A DNA stretch of 64,000 nt from an uncultured Spirochaetota bacterium (GTDB taxonomy: Bacteria > Spirochaetota > Spirochaetia > JAFGXN01), in contig CALXOJ010000004.1 of assembly GCA_944390005.1 (NCBI GenBank), positions 1 to 64,000 on the forward strand. The letters are read 5' to 3'. Positions 17,989 through 25,515 of this stretch are shown one piece after another. The notes beneath the pieces are model-generated. The model ran no database searches. It was given only the letters and a program-made list of their open reading frames with translations, and was not told the DNA's origin. The first letter of the stretch is position 1, and every line of letters starts with the position of its first letter. The translations under genes were made by a program, and so were the position numbers.

Positions 17989-18300
17989 ATGTACGCTTTG
18001 GTTGAAATTAAAGGCAAACAGTATAAGGCGGAAAAAGATGCCGTTTTGAAGGTTGATAAATTGGACAATGAAACGGGCGATAAAATCGAATTCGATTCGG
18101 TTTTATTGGTCAGCGACGGCGATAAAGTTTCCGTCGGACAGCCTTATGTTCAAAATGCAAAAGTCGTTGTCTCTGTTCAAGATTTGAAGAAAGACAAGAA
18201 AGTGACGACTGTTAAATTCAAAAAACGGAAAGGTTATATGCGGACCATCGGTCACCGTCAGCCGTATTCGTTTGTCAAAGTCGAAGAAGTTGTCGGCTGA
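17989..18300 (+). CDS. rplU: 50S ribosomal protein L21
   Basis: The 103-residue protein begins MYALVEIKGKQYK, the L21 signature, and ends with KKRKGYMRTIGHRQPYS. It binds 23S rRNA. It is followed, with its stop overlapping the next ATG (TGATG), by the Prp-type protease gene and then L27, the usual order. Length and ends are normal. Confidence 0.98.
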   Translation: MYALVEIKGKQYKAEKDAVLKVDKLDNETGDKIEFDSVLLVSDGDKVSVGQPYVQNAKVVVSVQDLKKDKKVTTVKFKKRKGYMRTIGHRQPYSFVKVEEVVG

Positions 18301-18635
18301 TGATTGACGTTTCCGCCCGCGTTCGGGGCGGTTGCCTTTACGGGTTGTCGGTAACCGGTCACGCCGGCCGCCGGCTGAAACTCGGAGATCCGGTGTGCGC
18401 TGCCGTTTCGGTTCTGGTGAGAAGTTTGTTTTTCTATTTGGAAAATCATCCGGCGATCGAATACAGTTTTGCGTTTCCGGAAAGAGGCGAAGCTTTTCTT
18501 GAAGTGACCGGTTTGCCGGCAGAAGAATTTGAATCATGGAAAGGAGTTTGCGAATTTTTCCTTTTGGGAATTACATCCGTCAAGGCGGATGTTCCCCGAT
18601 CGGTCGATTTGCAGATTTGTGAAATAGAGAGGTAA
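18300..18635 (+). CDS. prp: Ribosomal-processing cysteine protease Prp (YsxB family)
   Basis: This 111-residue protein sits between L21 and L27. It carries the catalytic pair of the Prp family, His in VTGHAG (about residue 21) and Cys in VCAAVSVL (about residue 33). In Firmicutes Prp removes an N-terminal extension from L27. Here the downstream L27 starts directly with the mature-type [10 protein letters not shown] sequence and has no such extension, so the substrate or role must differ. Start ATG overlaps the rplU stop. Confidence 0.85.
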   Translation: MIDVSARVRGGCLYGLSVTGHAGRRLKLGDPVCAAVSVLVRSLFFYLENHPAIEYSFAFPERGEAFLEVTGLPAEEFESWKGVCEFFLLGITSVKADVPRSVDLQICEIER

Positions 18636-18639
18636 GACT

Positions 18640-18891
18640 ATGGCACATAAAAAAGGGGGCGGAAGCTCTAAAAACGGCCGCGATTCTCAATCAAAACGTT
18701 TGGGAGTGAAACGCTTCGGCGGTCAAACCGTAAAAGCGGGTGAAATCATTGTCCGTCAAAGAGGAACCCGTTTCCATCCCGGTGTTTGCGCCGGTTTGGG
18801 CAAAGATTTTACAATTTTTGCGACTTCTGACGGCGTTGTCGAATTCAAAAAAAGAGCCGGTCGCCATTACATTAACATCATTGCTCAATAA
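18640..18891 (+). CDS. rpmA: 50S ribosomal protein L27
   Basis: The 83-residue protein has the L27 signature [19 protein letters not shown] at its N-terminus, [15 protein letters not shown] in the middle, and the usual [11 protein letters not shown] end. The N-terminal arm reaches the peptidyl-transferase centre. Unlike Firmicute L27 there is no cleavable extension before the AHKK sequence. The start has a GAGAGG ribosome-binding site. Confidence 0.98.
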   Translation: MAHKKGGGSSKNGRDSQSKRLGVKRFGGQTVKAGEIIVRQRGTRFHPGVCAGLGKDFTIFATSDGVVEFKKRAGRHYINIIAQ

Positions 18892-18905
18892 TCGCCGGAG
18901 TGTCC

Positions 18906-19898
18906 GTGCGCGGGTTTATTGACGAAACCGTCCTCGTTGTTTCTTCGGGGAACGGAGGAGCCGGTGCCGTCTCTTTCCGACGGGAGAAATTTGTTCCGAA
19001 AGGAGGTCCCGACGGCGGAGACGGAGGGCGAGGCGGTGATGTTCTCTTCCGGGTCAAACAAAATGTGAAAACACTTTCTCATTTGACGATGAAGCACGCA
19101 TGGCGTGCGGAAAACGGTGAACCAGGAAAGGGAGGGAACCGCTTCGGAAAAGACGGAGCGCCCGTTGTCATCGAAGTTCCTCCGGGAACGGTTATTAAAG
19201 ATCCCGATACGGGAGAAATTTTGGCGGATTTGACACAATCGGAAGGTGATTTTGTCTTTTTAAGAGGGGGAATCGGCGGAAAAGGAAACCGCAATTTCAA
19301 ATCTTCCGTCAATCAGGCGCCGCGTTATGCTCAGAGCGGTAAACCCGGAGAAGAGCGGCGCATCAAAGTGGAAATCAATTTAATCGCGGACATCGGGTTT
19401 GTCGGTTTTCCCAACGCCGGAAAGTCAAGTCTTTTGGATGTCTTGACGAACGCTCGTCCGGAGATTGCCCCTTATCCGTTTACGACGAAAATTCCGAATT
19501 TGGGAGTCCTTTCTGTTCGGGGAGAAACGCTTGTGTTGGCCGATATTCCCGGAATCATTGAAGGAGCAGGAGAGGGCGCCGGGCTCGGTTTTAAATTCCT
19601 TAAGCACATTTCCCGAACCAAAGCGTTGGCATTTTTGATTGACGGAAGCGATTCCCGAGCGTCAGAGGCATTTCCGTTGCTTTTAAACGAATTGCGCCGT
19701 TACGGAGCGGGACTGAGCGAAAAACCGCGTGTCGTTATCGTCACCAAAATCGACTTGCCGGAATCCGCTGCCGTGTTCAAAGAGTTGAAAAATTCTTTAC
19801 CCGAGGAAACGGTTCTTCCCCTTTCTTCATTTACCCGAGAGGGTTTGGATACGGTTGCTGTCGCATTTTTAAAATTGGCAGAGGGACAACCGTTGTGA
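18906..19898 (+). CDS. obg: GTPase Obg/CgtA
   Basis: Obg GTPase involved in 50S subunit maturation and stress signalling. Residues 1-160 form the glycine-rich Obg fold (GGRGGDVLF, GKDGAPVVIEVPPG, GGKGNRNFKSS). The G domain follows with G1 GFPNAGKSS, switch region YPFTT, G3 DIPGIIEGA and G4 VTKID. There is no long C-terminal extension. The frame is open from GTG 18900, but the GGAG at 18897-18900 is correctly spaced only for GTG 18906, so the 330-residue form is preferred. The stop overlaps nadD by four bases. Confidence 0.95.
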   Translation: MRGFIDETVLVVSSGNGGAGAVSFRREKFVPKGGPDGGDGGRGGDVLFRVKQNVKTLSHLTMKHAWRAENGEPGKGGNRFGKDGAPVVIEVPPGTVIKDPDTGEILADLTQSEGDFVFLRGGIGGKGNRNFKSSVNQAPRYAQSGKPGEERRIKVEINLIADIGFVGFPNAGKSSLLDVLTNARPEIAPYPFTTKIPNLGVLSVRGETLVLADIPGIIEGAGEGAGLGFKFLKHISRTKALAFLIDGSDSRASEAFPLLLNELRRYGAGLSEKPRVVIVTKIDLPESAAVFKELKNSLPEETVLPLSSFTREGLDTVAVAFLKLAEGQPL

Positions 19899-20476
19899 AA
19901 ATTGCGCTTTTCGGCGGTTCGTTTGATCCTGTACACAAAGGACATTTGGCGATTGCGGAAGAAGCATGCCGTTGCTGCCGCTTTGACCGTTTCTTTTTCG
20001 TTCCGGCTGCACTTTCACCTTTTAAACATCTGGGCACTGTTTCTGCTGATTTTCGCTTGAAGATGCTTGAAGATGCACTGAAAGGAGTGCCCGATTTACC
20101 TGTCGAAATCGATCGGAGCGAAATCGATCGAGGCGGTTTATCGTTTTCGATTGACACCATTCGCAGCGTTCGGAATCGTTTCCCGGAAGCCTCCGTCACT
20201 TGGATTGCGGGTGATGACATTTTACCCGATTTGCCTCGCTGGAAGGAGGCCGATGAACTGAGTCGGGTAAGTGATTTTTTGGTTTTTCGCCGCACTGAAG
20301 GGAAAATCCCGGTTTTTCCGAACGGTTTTCGCATTCGATTTTTGGAAATTGCGCCGGTTCCGTATTCATCGTCGGAGATCCGTCGTCAAATTGCAGCCGG
20401 CATACCGCCGACGGCAATCTCCGGACTTCTCCCCGTAACGGCCGCATTCATTGAAAAAGAGGGGCTTTACCGATGA
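19895..20476 (+). CDS. nadD: Nicotinate-nucleotide adenylyltransferase
   Basis: Transfers AMP from ATP to nicotinate mononucleotide in NAD synthesis. The 193-residue protein has the nucleotidyltransferase signature GGSFDPVHKGHL at 8-19, the FVPAALSPFK loop, WIAGDDIL, and the late PYSSSEIR motif. The start is GTG within the Obg stop (GTGA overlap). Pairing with yqeK and rsfS downstream is the common bacterial arrangement. Confidence 0.95.
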   Translation: MKIALFGGSFDPVHKGHLAIAEEACRCCRFDRFFFVPAALSPFKHLGTVSADFRLKMLEDALKGVPDLPVEIDRSEIDRGGLSFSIDTIRSVRNRFPEASVTWIAGDDILPDLPRWKEADELSRVSDFLVFRRTEGKIPVFPNGFRIRFLEIAPVPYSSSEIRRQIAAGIPPTAISGLLPVTAAFIEKEGLYR

Positions 20477-21030
20477 CATTAACGGAAATTACGGCTGAAG
20501 TCGCCAATCGATTATCTCGAAAACGGTACGCGCATTCATTGGCAGTTGCCACTCAAGCGGTGAAATTGGCGGCGCTTCATGGAGAAAATCCGCGGCGCGC
20601 TTATACGGCTGCCGTTCTTCATGACATCGCACGTGAATTGAGCGCCGACCGATGGAACGACATTCTTCCGGAAAGCCGCTTTGATCTTTACAGAAATCCA
20701 CCTGTTCTGCTTCACGGTTTTGCCGGAGAGAGGATTGCTGCCGTTGAATTTTCGATCGATGATCTTGAAGTTTTGGAAGCAATCCGTTATCATACATTGG
20801 GCTTTCCTGGTATGGGTAAAACGGCTCAGATTGTGTTTGTTTCGGATTACATTTCGAGAGATCGAACCTTTGTCGGAGAAGATTTTCGCTGTCGTATTGC
20901 ATCGCTTTCGTTGGAGGAGGCTGTACTTGCGGTCATCGATGCGACTGCGGACTATTTTATGAAAACGGGACGATCGCTTCATCCCGATACGGAAAATGAA
21001 GCGGCTTTTTTAAGGAGAAAATGGAAATGA
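20473..21030 (+). CDS. yqeK: YqeK-type HD-domain hydrolase (symmetrical Ap4A hydrolase family)
   Basis: The 185-residue HD-domain protein has RYAHSLAVA at its N-terminus and the HD pair in VLHDIARELS. It also has LLHGFAG, AIRYHTLG, and the closing VFVSDYIS region. Members of this family hydrolyse diadenosine tetraphosphate to two ADP. The gene overlaps nadD by four bases and the next gene slightly, so it is translationally coupled. Confidence 0.9.
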   Translation: MTLTEITAEVANRLSRKRYAHSLAVATQAVKLAALHGENPRRAYTAAVLHDIARELSADRWNDILPESRFDLYRNPPVLLHGFAGERIAAVEFSIDDLEVLEAIRYHTLGFPGMGKTAQIVFVSDYISRDRTFVGEDFRCRIASLSLEEAVLAVIDATADYFMKTGRSLHPDTENEAAFLRRKWK

Positions 21031-22223
21031 GAAATCCTTTCAAAAAGTTAGATCGCGGTTTTTTCCTGATCGCTTTTATTGTTTTGCTTTTTCTTGTCGG
21101 TGCGGTTGTGTTATACATTCTTTTTCACTCCGACAGTGTCAGCGATTTGGTCAATCGCAATGAATCTTTTTCTGTCTTAACCGTTGTTCACGACGGCGAT
21201 ACCGAAGAGATCGTTTTTTCCAATATAATGTTTTACAGTCCTGTTACGCAGCGCGCCGGTTTTTTGGATATTCCGAAAAACGCCGGTGAACTGCTGCCGT
21301 CTTTGAAACGAATTGATCGGATAGACGCTGTCTACAAACCGGGAAATCCAGGGAAATATAAAGAAGCAGTTGAGCATCTCATCAACGACGAAATCGAATT
21401 TACCGTCGATATGGAAATTGACGATTTGGGCCGCCTTGTCGATTTGCTCGGCGGAATTGAAGTTTTCGTCCTCAATCCGAAAGACATTCCGGGAGACGAC
21501 GGCATGATATACTCCATTCCGTTGGGAAGTTATCGAATCGACGGGTTTAAAACGCCTTTTTATCTGAAAGACTGCATGAGCGGAGAGCTGCAGAACGAGG
21601 TAATGGTCTTTACCAACGATCTCTATGCGGAAATGGGGCTGCAATCCGAATTTATTGCCAAAAAATCGGTTTTTAGAAAGATTTTTTCCCTTATGGAAAC
21701 CAATTGGGACAAAACAGCCTTTAAATCCTTTTTAAAAGAAATGAAGCGCCTCAAAAGTGAAGAAACGGATTATAAATTGACTTATGGAACAACAGAAAAG
21801 CTCGACAACGAAACGGAAGTCTTTTTCCCGCAGCAAAACGGAGCGGCGTTAAAAAATTTGGTAAGAAATATCAATAATGCCATCTCCAATTCTGAACTCT
21901 CTCAGGAAAATTTATTGAACATTAATTTGGAAATTTTGAACGGAACAACGGTCAACGGCTTAGCTCGGCAGACGGGAGAGCTCTACAAAAGCTTCGGGTA
22001 TAATATTATCAATATCAGAAATAACGAAAATACCGATGTGGAGAAGACTCAAATCATTGACTGCATCGGGCGCTCCGATATTCTGAAGTTAATCGGAGAT
22101 GTTATCGGGTGCAGTAATTTCCGGGTTTTGGACAAACCGATAAATCAAAGCGAATCGGAAATTTTGCTGCCGCACTTTATTATTATTTTGGGGAAAGATT
22201 TTGATGGAAAAGTCTGTCGATAA
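21027..22223 (+). CDS. LytR-CpsA-Psr-like membrane protein with LytR_C domain
   Basis: About 398 residues: a short cytoplasmic N-terminus, one transmembrane helix near residues 12-35, and a large extracytoplasmic part. The middle resembles a divergent LCP domain (FLDIPKNAG, IDDLGRLVDLLGGIEVFV, IPLGSYRIDG). The C-terminal 90 residues match a LytR_C domain (LEILNGTTVNGLA). LCP proteins usually transfer polymers to peptidoglycan; in a spirochaete the substrate is unclear. I could not confirm the arginine and aspartate residues needed for phosphotransfer. ATG 21021 is also possible, but AGGAG is only three bases before it and nine before ATG 21027. Confidence 0.78.
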   Translation: MRNPFKKLDRGFFLIAFIVLLFLVGAVVLYILFHSDSVSDLVNRNESFSVLTVVHDGDTEEIVFSNIMFYSPVTQRAGFLDIPKNAGELLPSLKRIDRIDAVYKPGNPGKYKEAVEHLINDEIEFTVDMEIDDLGRLVDLLGGIEVFVLNPKDIPGDDGMIYSIPLGSYRIDGFKTPFYLKDCMSGELQNEVMVFTNDLYAEMGLQSEFIAKKSVFRKIFSLMETNWDKTAFKSFLKEMKRLKSEETDYKLTYGTTEKLDNETEVFFPQQNGAALKNLVRNINNAISNSELSQENLLNINLEILNGTTVNGLARQTGELYKSFGYNIINIRNNENTDVEKTQIIDCIGRSDILKLIGDVIGCSNFRVLDKPINQSESEILLPHFIIILGKDFDGKVCR

Positions 22224-22581
22224 GCTTGCCGAAGAAGCATTGAATTTGTTGATTGAAAACAAGTGTCTCGATTGTAAAATTTACGATTTACGCGGATTCA
22301 ATCGATTCGTCGATTTTGCTGTCATCGGTACTTATACGAGCCGCAGCCATTTAAACGGCGTTTCCCGTTATTTGGAAGAGTGGTTATATGAAAACAGTAT
22401 ACACCCTCTAAACAGAAGACCGTTGAACAGCGAAAAGTGGTTTTATTGGGATTGCGGAACTTTTACCGTCAATCTTATGGATAAAGAGTCGAGAGATTTT
22501 TATCGATTGGAAGATTTGTGGTCATACCGTGAGAATCAAAACTCATCGCCGGAATCTTCATCTTCGTCAAACTCAATCTGA
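22204..22581 (+). CDS. rsfS: Ribosomal silencing factor RsfS
   Basis: RsfS (DUF143) binds L14 and blocks subunit joining when nutrients are scarce. The 125-residue protein has the signature region VDFAVIGTYTSRSHLNGVS and the C-terminal WFYWDCGTFTVNLMDKESRDFYRLEDLW. ATG 22204 has a GGGGAAAG upstream; a TTG one codon before is less likely. The last 16 residues are serine-rich and lie antisense to the end of the acidic protein gene at 22536, which explains the odd tail. Confidence 0.93.
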   Translation: MEKSVDKLAEEALNLLIENKCLDCKIYDLRGFNRFVDFAVIGTYTSRSHLNGVSRYLEEWLYENSIHPLNRRPLNSEKWFYWDCGTFTVNLMDKESRDFYRLEDLWSYRENQNSSPESSSSSNSI

Positions 22582-22784
22582 TCGTCATCTAAATCTGCAT
22601 CGTCGTCTTCATACTCATCAAGAATGGTATTTCGATACGGAAAGTGCTCTTCAAAATCGTCATTTTCATCATCATCGAAATCATCATCTTCTTCTTCGCG
22701 CAAATCTTCTATAGACTGAAATCTGGATTCATCTTCTCCGTCAAACTGATCATAATCAAAGTCATCGTCATCAAATTCCGACAT
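22536..22784 (-). CDS. Very acidic small protein
   Basis: An 82-residue protein in which 45 residues are Asp or Glu; it has only three Arg and no Lys. It contains runs such as FDDDDFDYDQ and EEEDDDFDDDEND. No fold is expected for most of it. The gene appears real because ATG 22784 has GGAAG and GGAGG upstream and there is a consensus -35 TTGACA with a -10 TAAAGT 17 bp away. Its 3' end overlaps the 3' end of rsfS by 46 bp. Comparable acidic tails bind basic proteins, RNA-binding factors or metal ions, but no role can be assigned. An in-frame upstream start at 22838 lies over the -35 box and is rejected. Confidence 0.65.
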   Translation of the reverse strand: MSEFDDDDFDYDQFDGEDESRFQSIEDLREEEDDDFDDDENDDFEEHFPYRNTILDEYEDDDADLDDDQIEFDEDEDSGDEF

Positions 22785-22809
22785 CTTGCTTCCGTCCTCC
22801 GCGATAAAT

Positions 22810-22838
22810 ACTTTAAATCTGCCGGCAAAGATTGTCAA
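22810..22838 (-). promoter_or_regulatory. Promoter of the acidic-protein gene
   Basis: On the minus strand a perfect TTGACA (22838-22833), 17-bp spacer and TAAAGT (22815-22810). Expected start near 22803, so the leader of about 19 nt carries the ribosome-binding site. Confidence 0.6.
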
Positions 22839-22880
22839 CCGTTTTTTTATTTTTTACTTTCCGATTGGAAGAATTTGTGT

Positions 22881-22886
22881 CATAAT
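22881..22886 (+). promoter_or_regulatory. -10 box six bases before the ispE start
   Basis: CATAAT at 22881-22886 followed by six bases and ATG 22893. The -35 region 17 bp upstream (TTTCCG, 22858-22863) is weak. The spacing to the ATG matches the other putative leaderless genes in this window. Confidence 0.4.
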
Positions 22887-22892
22887 CATTCT

Positions 22893-23741
22893 ATGAGATT
22901 TCTGAAAACCCGGGCTTATGCAAAATTGAACTTATCTTTGGAAGCAGGAGTGCGGCGAGATGACGGTTTTCATCCGCTATCGTCGATTTTTACGAAAATT
23001 TCTTTGCACGATACGCTTTATTTCTGTTTTCACAGTTTCGGAAAGCAAAGAATTAAAGTGCTGATGGACGGTAAAGAGGCGGACGCTTCCAATACGATGA
23101 GAAAAGCCGTTTTACTCTATCGGGATCGGTTTTGTCCCGAACTTTCTGTGACGATTCGCTGCCGCAAACGGATTCCGGCAGGCGGCGGTCTCGGCGGCGG
23201 ATCCTCCGATGCAGCCGTTGTTCTCGAAACTTTGAATCGCGTGTACAAAAAAACCAACAGCCGCCTTTTATCCGAAGCGGCGGCCGAAATTGGAAGCGAT
23301 GTCCCGTTTTTTCTTTGCAAGTCGGCTGCTTACGTTTCCGGTCGGGGAGAGATTGTTCGTCCGATTGCGAAACGGTCTGCAACTTACGGAGTTTTGATTT
23401 TGCCGGATTGTTTCAGTTCAACAGCCGAAGCTTACCGTCTTTTGGATGAAAGCGGAGGGGCAAAATCGGTTTTTCGCGATCCGGAAAATGAAATTGCGGA
23501 TTTTTACAAACCGTTAAGAGCATGGCAATATGAAAATGTTTTTTTACCGGTTTTGGAAAAATCATCTTCCGAAATAGCTGCCGCTGCAGAGGCGCTGCGA
23601 AGAGCGGAGCCTCCGTATTGGAATTTGTCAGGAAGCGGCAGTTCTCTTTATGCCTTATTTGAAAAGAAAAGTGAAAGAAATCGATTTTATCGGAAATTTA
23701 ATAAAAAAAATATTGCTAAAAAGAATTTTTTTCTTGTGTAA
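22893..23741 (+). CDS. ispE: 4-diphosphocytidyl-2-C-methyl-D-erythritol kinase
   Basis: GHMP kinase of the non-mevalonate isoprenoid pathway, 282 residues. It starts MRFLKTRAYAKLNLSLE, has the glycine-rich ATP loop PAGGGLGGGSSDAA, GSDVPFFL in the middle, and the late GSGSSLYALF motif. The reading frame is open for 83 codons upstream, but this first ATG of the family alignment is used. It has no ribosome-binding site and is six bases from a -10-like box. It is divergent from the acidic-protein gene and followed by spoVG. Confidence 0.93.
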   Translation: MRFLKTRAYAKLNLSLEAGVRRDDGFHPLSSIFTKISLHDTLYFCFHSFGKQRIKVLMDGKEADASNTMRKAVLLYRDRFCPELSVTIRCRKRIPAGGGLGGGSSDAAVVLETLNRVYKKTNSRLLSEAAAEIGSDVPFFLCKSAAYVSGRGEIVRPIAKRSATYGVLILPDCFSSTAEAYRLLDESGGAKSVFRDPENEIADFYKPLRAWQYENVFLPVLEKSSSEIAAAAEALRRAEPPYWNLSGSGSSLYALFEKKSERNRFYRKFNKKNIAKKNFFLV

Positions 23742-23762
23742 TGACGGAACTCGTTTTACAAT
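23734..23762 (+). promoter_or_regulatory. Promoter for spoVG
   Basis: TTGTGT (23734-23739), 17-bp spacer, TACAAT (23757-23762), overlapping the end of ispE. Expected start near 23769, giving a 26-nt leader with CGGAGGA. Confidence 0.45.
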
Positions 23763-23794
23763 ACTTTCAGAAAGAAAGTTTTTCGGAGGAAGTT

Positions 23795-24103
23795 ATGGAA
23801 ATTACCGATGTCCGTGTCAGAAAAGTCAGGGGCGACGGAAAACTGAAAGCTTATGCAACCGTCACCTTTGACCATGCTTTTGTGATTCACAATGTCAAAA
23901 TCATTGAAGGAAAAAACGGTTATTTTATAGCCATGCCGAGTCGAAAAATCAAAAGCGGTGAGTATAAAGATGTTGCACATCCGATCCGCTCCGATTTTCG
24001 AAATCTGATGAAAGAGGTTCTTTTAGAGGCATATGAAAAGGCATCTGACGAAGACAGCATCGCGTCGGATGAAGTCGATGATTTCAACGATAATGCAGAT
24101 TGA
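23795..24103 (+). CDS. spoVG: SpoVG-family nucleic-acid-binding regulator
   Basis: The 102-residue protein begins MEITDVRVRKV and contains the family core LKAYATVTFDHAFVIHNVKIIEG and GYFIAMPSRK. SpoVG proteins bind DNA and RNA; in Borrelia and staphylococci they regulate gene expression, unrelated to sporulation. An acidic C-terminal tail follows residue 80. ATG 23795 has CGGAGGA at the correct distance; the upstream frame is excluded. The order ispE-spoVG-rplY-pth-tilS-ftsH is of spirochaete type. Confidence 0.94.
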   Translation: MEITDVRVRKVRGDGKLKAYATVTFDHAFVIHNVKIIEGKNGYFIAMPSRKIKSGEYKDVAHPIRSDFRNLMKEVLLEAYEKASDEDSIASDEVDDFNDNAD

Positions 24104-24133
24104 CAGCGTTTTATAAAATTTATAATTGACTAC

Positions 24134-24162
24134 TTGATTTTTTTCAAGAAACGGGATATTCT
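24134..24162 (+). promoter_or_regulatory. Promoter for tRNA-Gln
   Basis: TTGATT (24134-24139), 17-bp spacer, TATTCT (24157-24162), about 12 bases ahead of the tRNA. A second TTGACT at 24126 is too far upstream to pair with it. Confidence 0.4.
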
Positions 24163-24174
24163 GTAAAAGAAATT

Positions 24175-24246
24175 TGGGTCGTCGCCAAGAGGTAAGGCAA
24201 CGGGTTTTGGTTCCGTCATTCGTAGGTTCGAATCCTTCCGGCCCAA
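24175..24246 (+). tRNA. tRNA-Gln (TTG anticodon)
   Basis: A full cloverleaf can be drawn: acceptor 24175-24181 with 24239-24245 (one G-T pair), a normal D arm, and anticodon stem ACGGG/TCCGT with loop TTTTGGT giving anticodon TTG. The T arm has loop TTCGAAT. CCA is not encoded. rplY follows after 28 bases and may be co-transcribed. Confidence 0.95.
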
Positions 24247-24274
24247 ATTTTATTTTACTTTTGAGGTTTGGTAG

Positions 24275-24901
24275 ATGGATAAAGTGACTTTAAAAGCTCT
24301 TGCGCGCGAAAAAACCGGAAAATGCGCATTAAAAAAATTGCGTACGGAAGGGCAAATTCCCGGGATCGTTTACGGTCACGGCGATGAACCTGTGATGATT
24401 TCCGTTTCGGTTGCCGAATTCAACAAAAAATTCACTCACATTTCCGAGAACATCATGATTTCTTTGGAATTGGGAAACGAGGAACTGACCGTTTTGATCA
24501 AAGATTATCAGTTTTCTCCGATTAACCGGCGTATTACTCACCTTGATTTTATTCAGGTACACAAAGGTGTTGAAATCACCACGAAAGTTCCTGTTAAATT
24601 GATGGGACGTTCGAAAGGAGAGGCTGACGGCGGAGTTATGGAACAGCTGCTGAATGAATTGAGAATCACCTGTCTGCCGCGCCATTTACCGGCTGAAATC
24701 GCAATTGATGTCACTGCTATGGAAATTGATTCCTCGTTTCACGTTAGTGAAATCACAGGCTATGATAACATTAAATTTCTAAATGCTCCTGACGAAGTTG
24801 TCGCACAGGTCTACGGAAAATCAGCTATGAGCTCCGTCGACGATGTCGCTCCCGCTGCGGAGAGCGGCGAAGCCACAGCATCTTCCGAATCGGCCGGCTG
24901 A
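24275..24901 (+). CDS. rplY: 50S ribosomal protein L25 (CTC form)
   Basis: The 208-residue protein is the long, two-domain CTC form of L25, which binds 5S rRNA. The N-terminal L25 fold has AREKTGKCALKKLRTEGQIPGIVYG and HLDFIQV. The C-terminal TL5-type domain follows (KVPVKLMGRSKGEADGG, LRITCLPRHLP). The last 20 residues are an Ala/Ser/Glu-rich tail. Start ATG 24275 has GAGG upstream. Confidence 0.95.
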   Translation: MDKVTLKALAREKTGKCALKKLRTEGQIPGIVYGHGDEPVMISVSVAEFNKKFTHISENIMISLELGNEELTVLIKDYQFSPINRRITHLDFIQVHKGVEITTKVPVKLMGRSKGEADGGVMEQLLNELRITCLPRHLPAEIAIDVTAMEIDSSFHVSEITGYDNIKFLNAPDEVVAQVYGKSAMSSVDDVAPAAESGEATASSESAG

Positions 24902-24921
24902 AAATCCGAATCGGAGGCTTT

Positions 24922-25515
24922 ATGAGCTTTTTGATTGCGGGACTGGGAAATCCCGGTACCCGCTATGAAAAAACCCGTCACAACGCGGGTTTTCTTTTTA
25001 TCGATCGGTTGGCGCTTGATTACGGTATTCAGTTAAAACGCAAGATTTTCGATTCGCTTTCCGTCGGATCAGGCATGGTGTGCGGAGAACGCGTGGTTTT
25101 GGTCAAACCGGAAACCTTTATGAACCTCAGCGGAAAAGTGTTTCCGAAGTTATTCCGTGTCAACGGGATTGATGCGCAGCGGTGTTTGGTGATTGTCGAT
25201 AACATGGATTTGCCATTCGGAGCGCTTCGTTTGAAAAAGGGAGGCTCTTCTGCCGGACACAACGGACTGAAATCCGTCATCTCCGCAATTGGGACTTCAT
25301 TTTACCGGCTTTATATCGGCGTCGGTCGTCCTGAAGCGTCGGAACGCGACACCGTCTCCCATGTTTTGGCGCCGCTGACTGAAGAGGAGATGTCGATTCT
25401 GTCGGAAACGGCAGTAAAAATTGCGGAACCGTTGAAAAATCTCTTTGCCGGCAATTTCGAGAAGGCGTGTCATGAAATCAATACGCTCGGTAAATCCGGA
25501 AAAACTTCTTCTTGA
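24922..25515 (+). CDS. pth: Peptidyl-tRNA hydrolase
   Basis: Releases tRNA from peptidyl-tRNAs that drop off the ribosome. The 197-residue protein has the catalytic start GLGNPGTRYEKTRHNAGF, with His20 region HNAG. KPETFMNLSG and DLPFGALRLKKGGSSAGHNGLKS follow, with the usual Asp in VDNMDLP. It follows rplY with a CGGAGG ribosome-binding site, and its 3' end overlaps tilS by 44 bp. Confidence 0.96.
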   Translation: MSFLIAGLGNPGTRYEKTRHNAGFLFIDRLALDYGIQLKRKIFDSLSVGSGMVCGERVVLVKPETFMNLSGKVFPKLFRVNGIDAQRCLVIVDNMDLPFGALRLKKGGSSAGHNGLKSVISAIGTSFYRLYIGVGRPEASERDTVSHVLAPLTEEEMSILSETAVKIAEPLKNLFAGNFEKACHEINTLGKSGKTSS

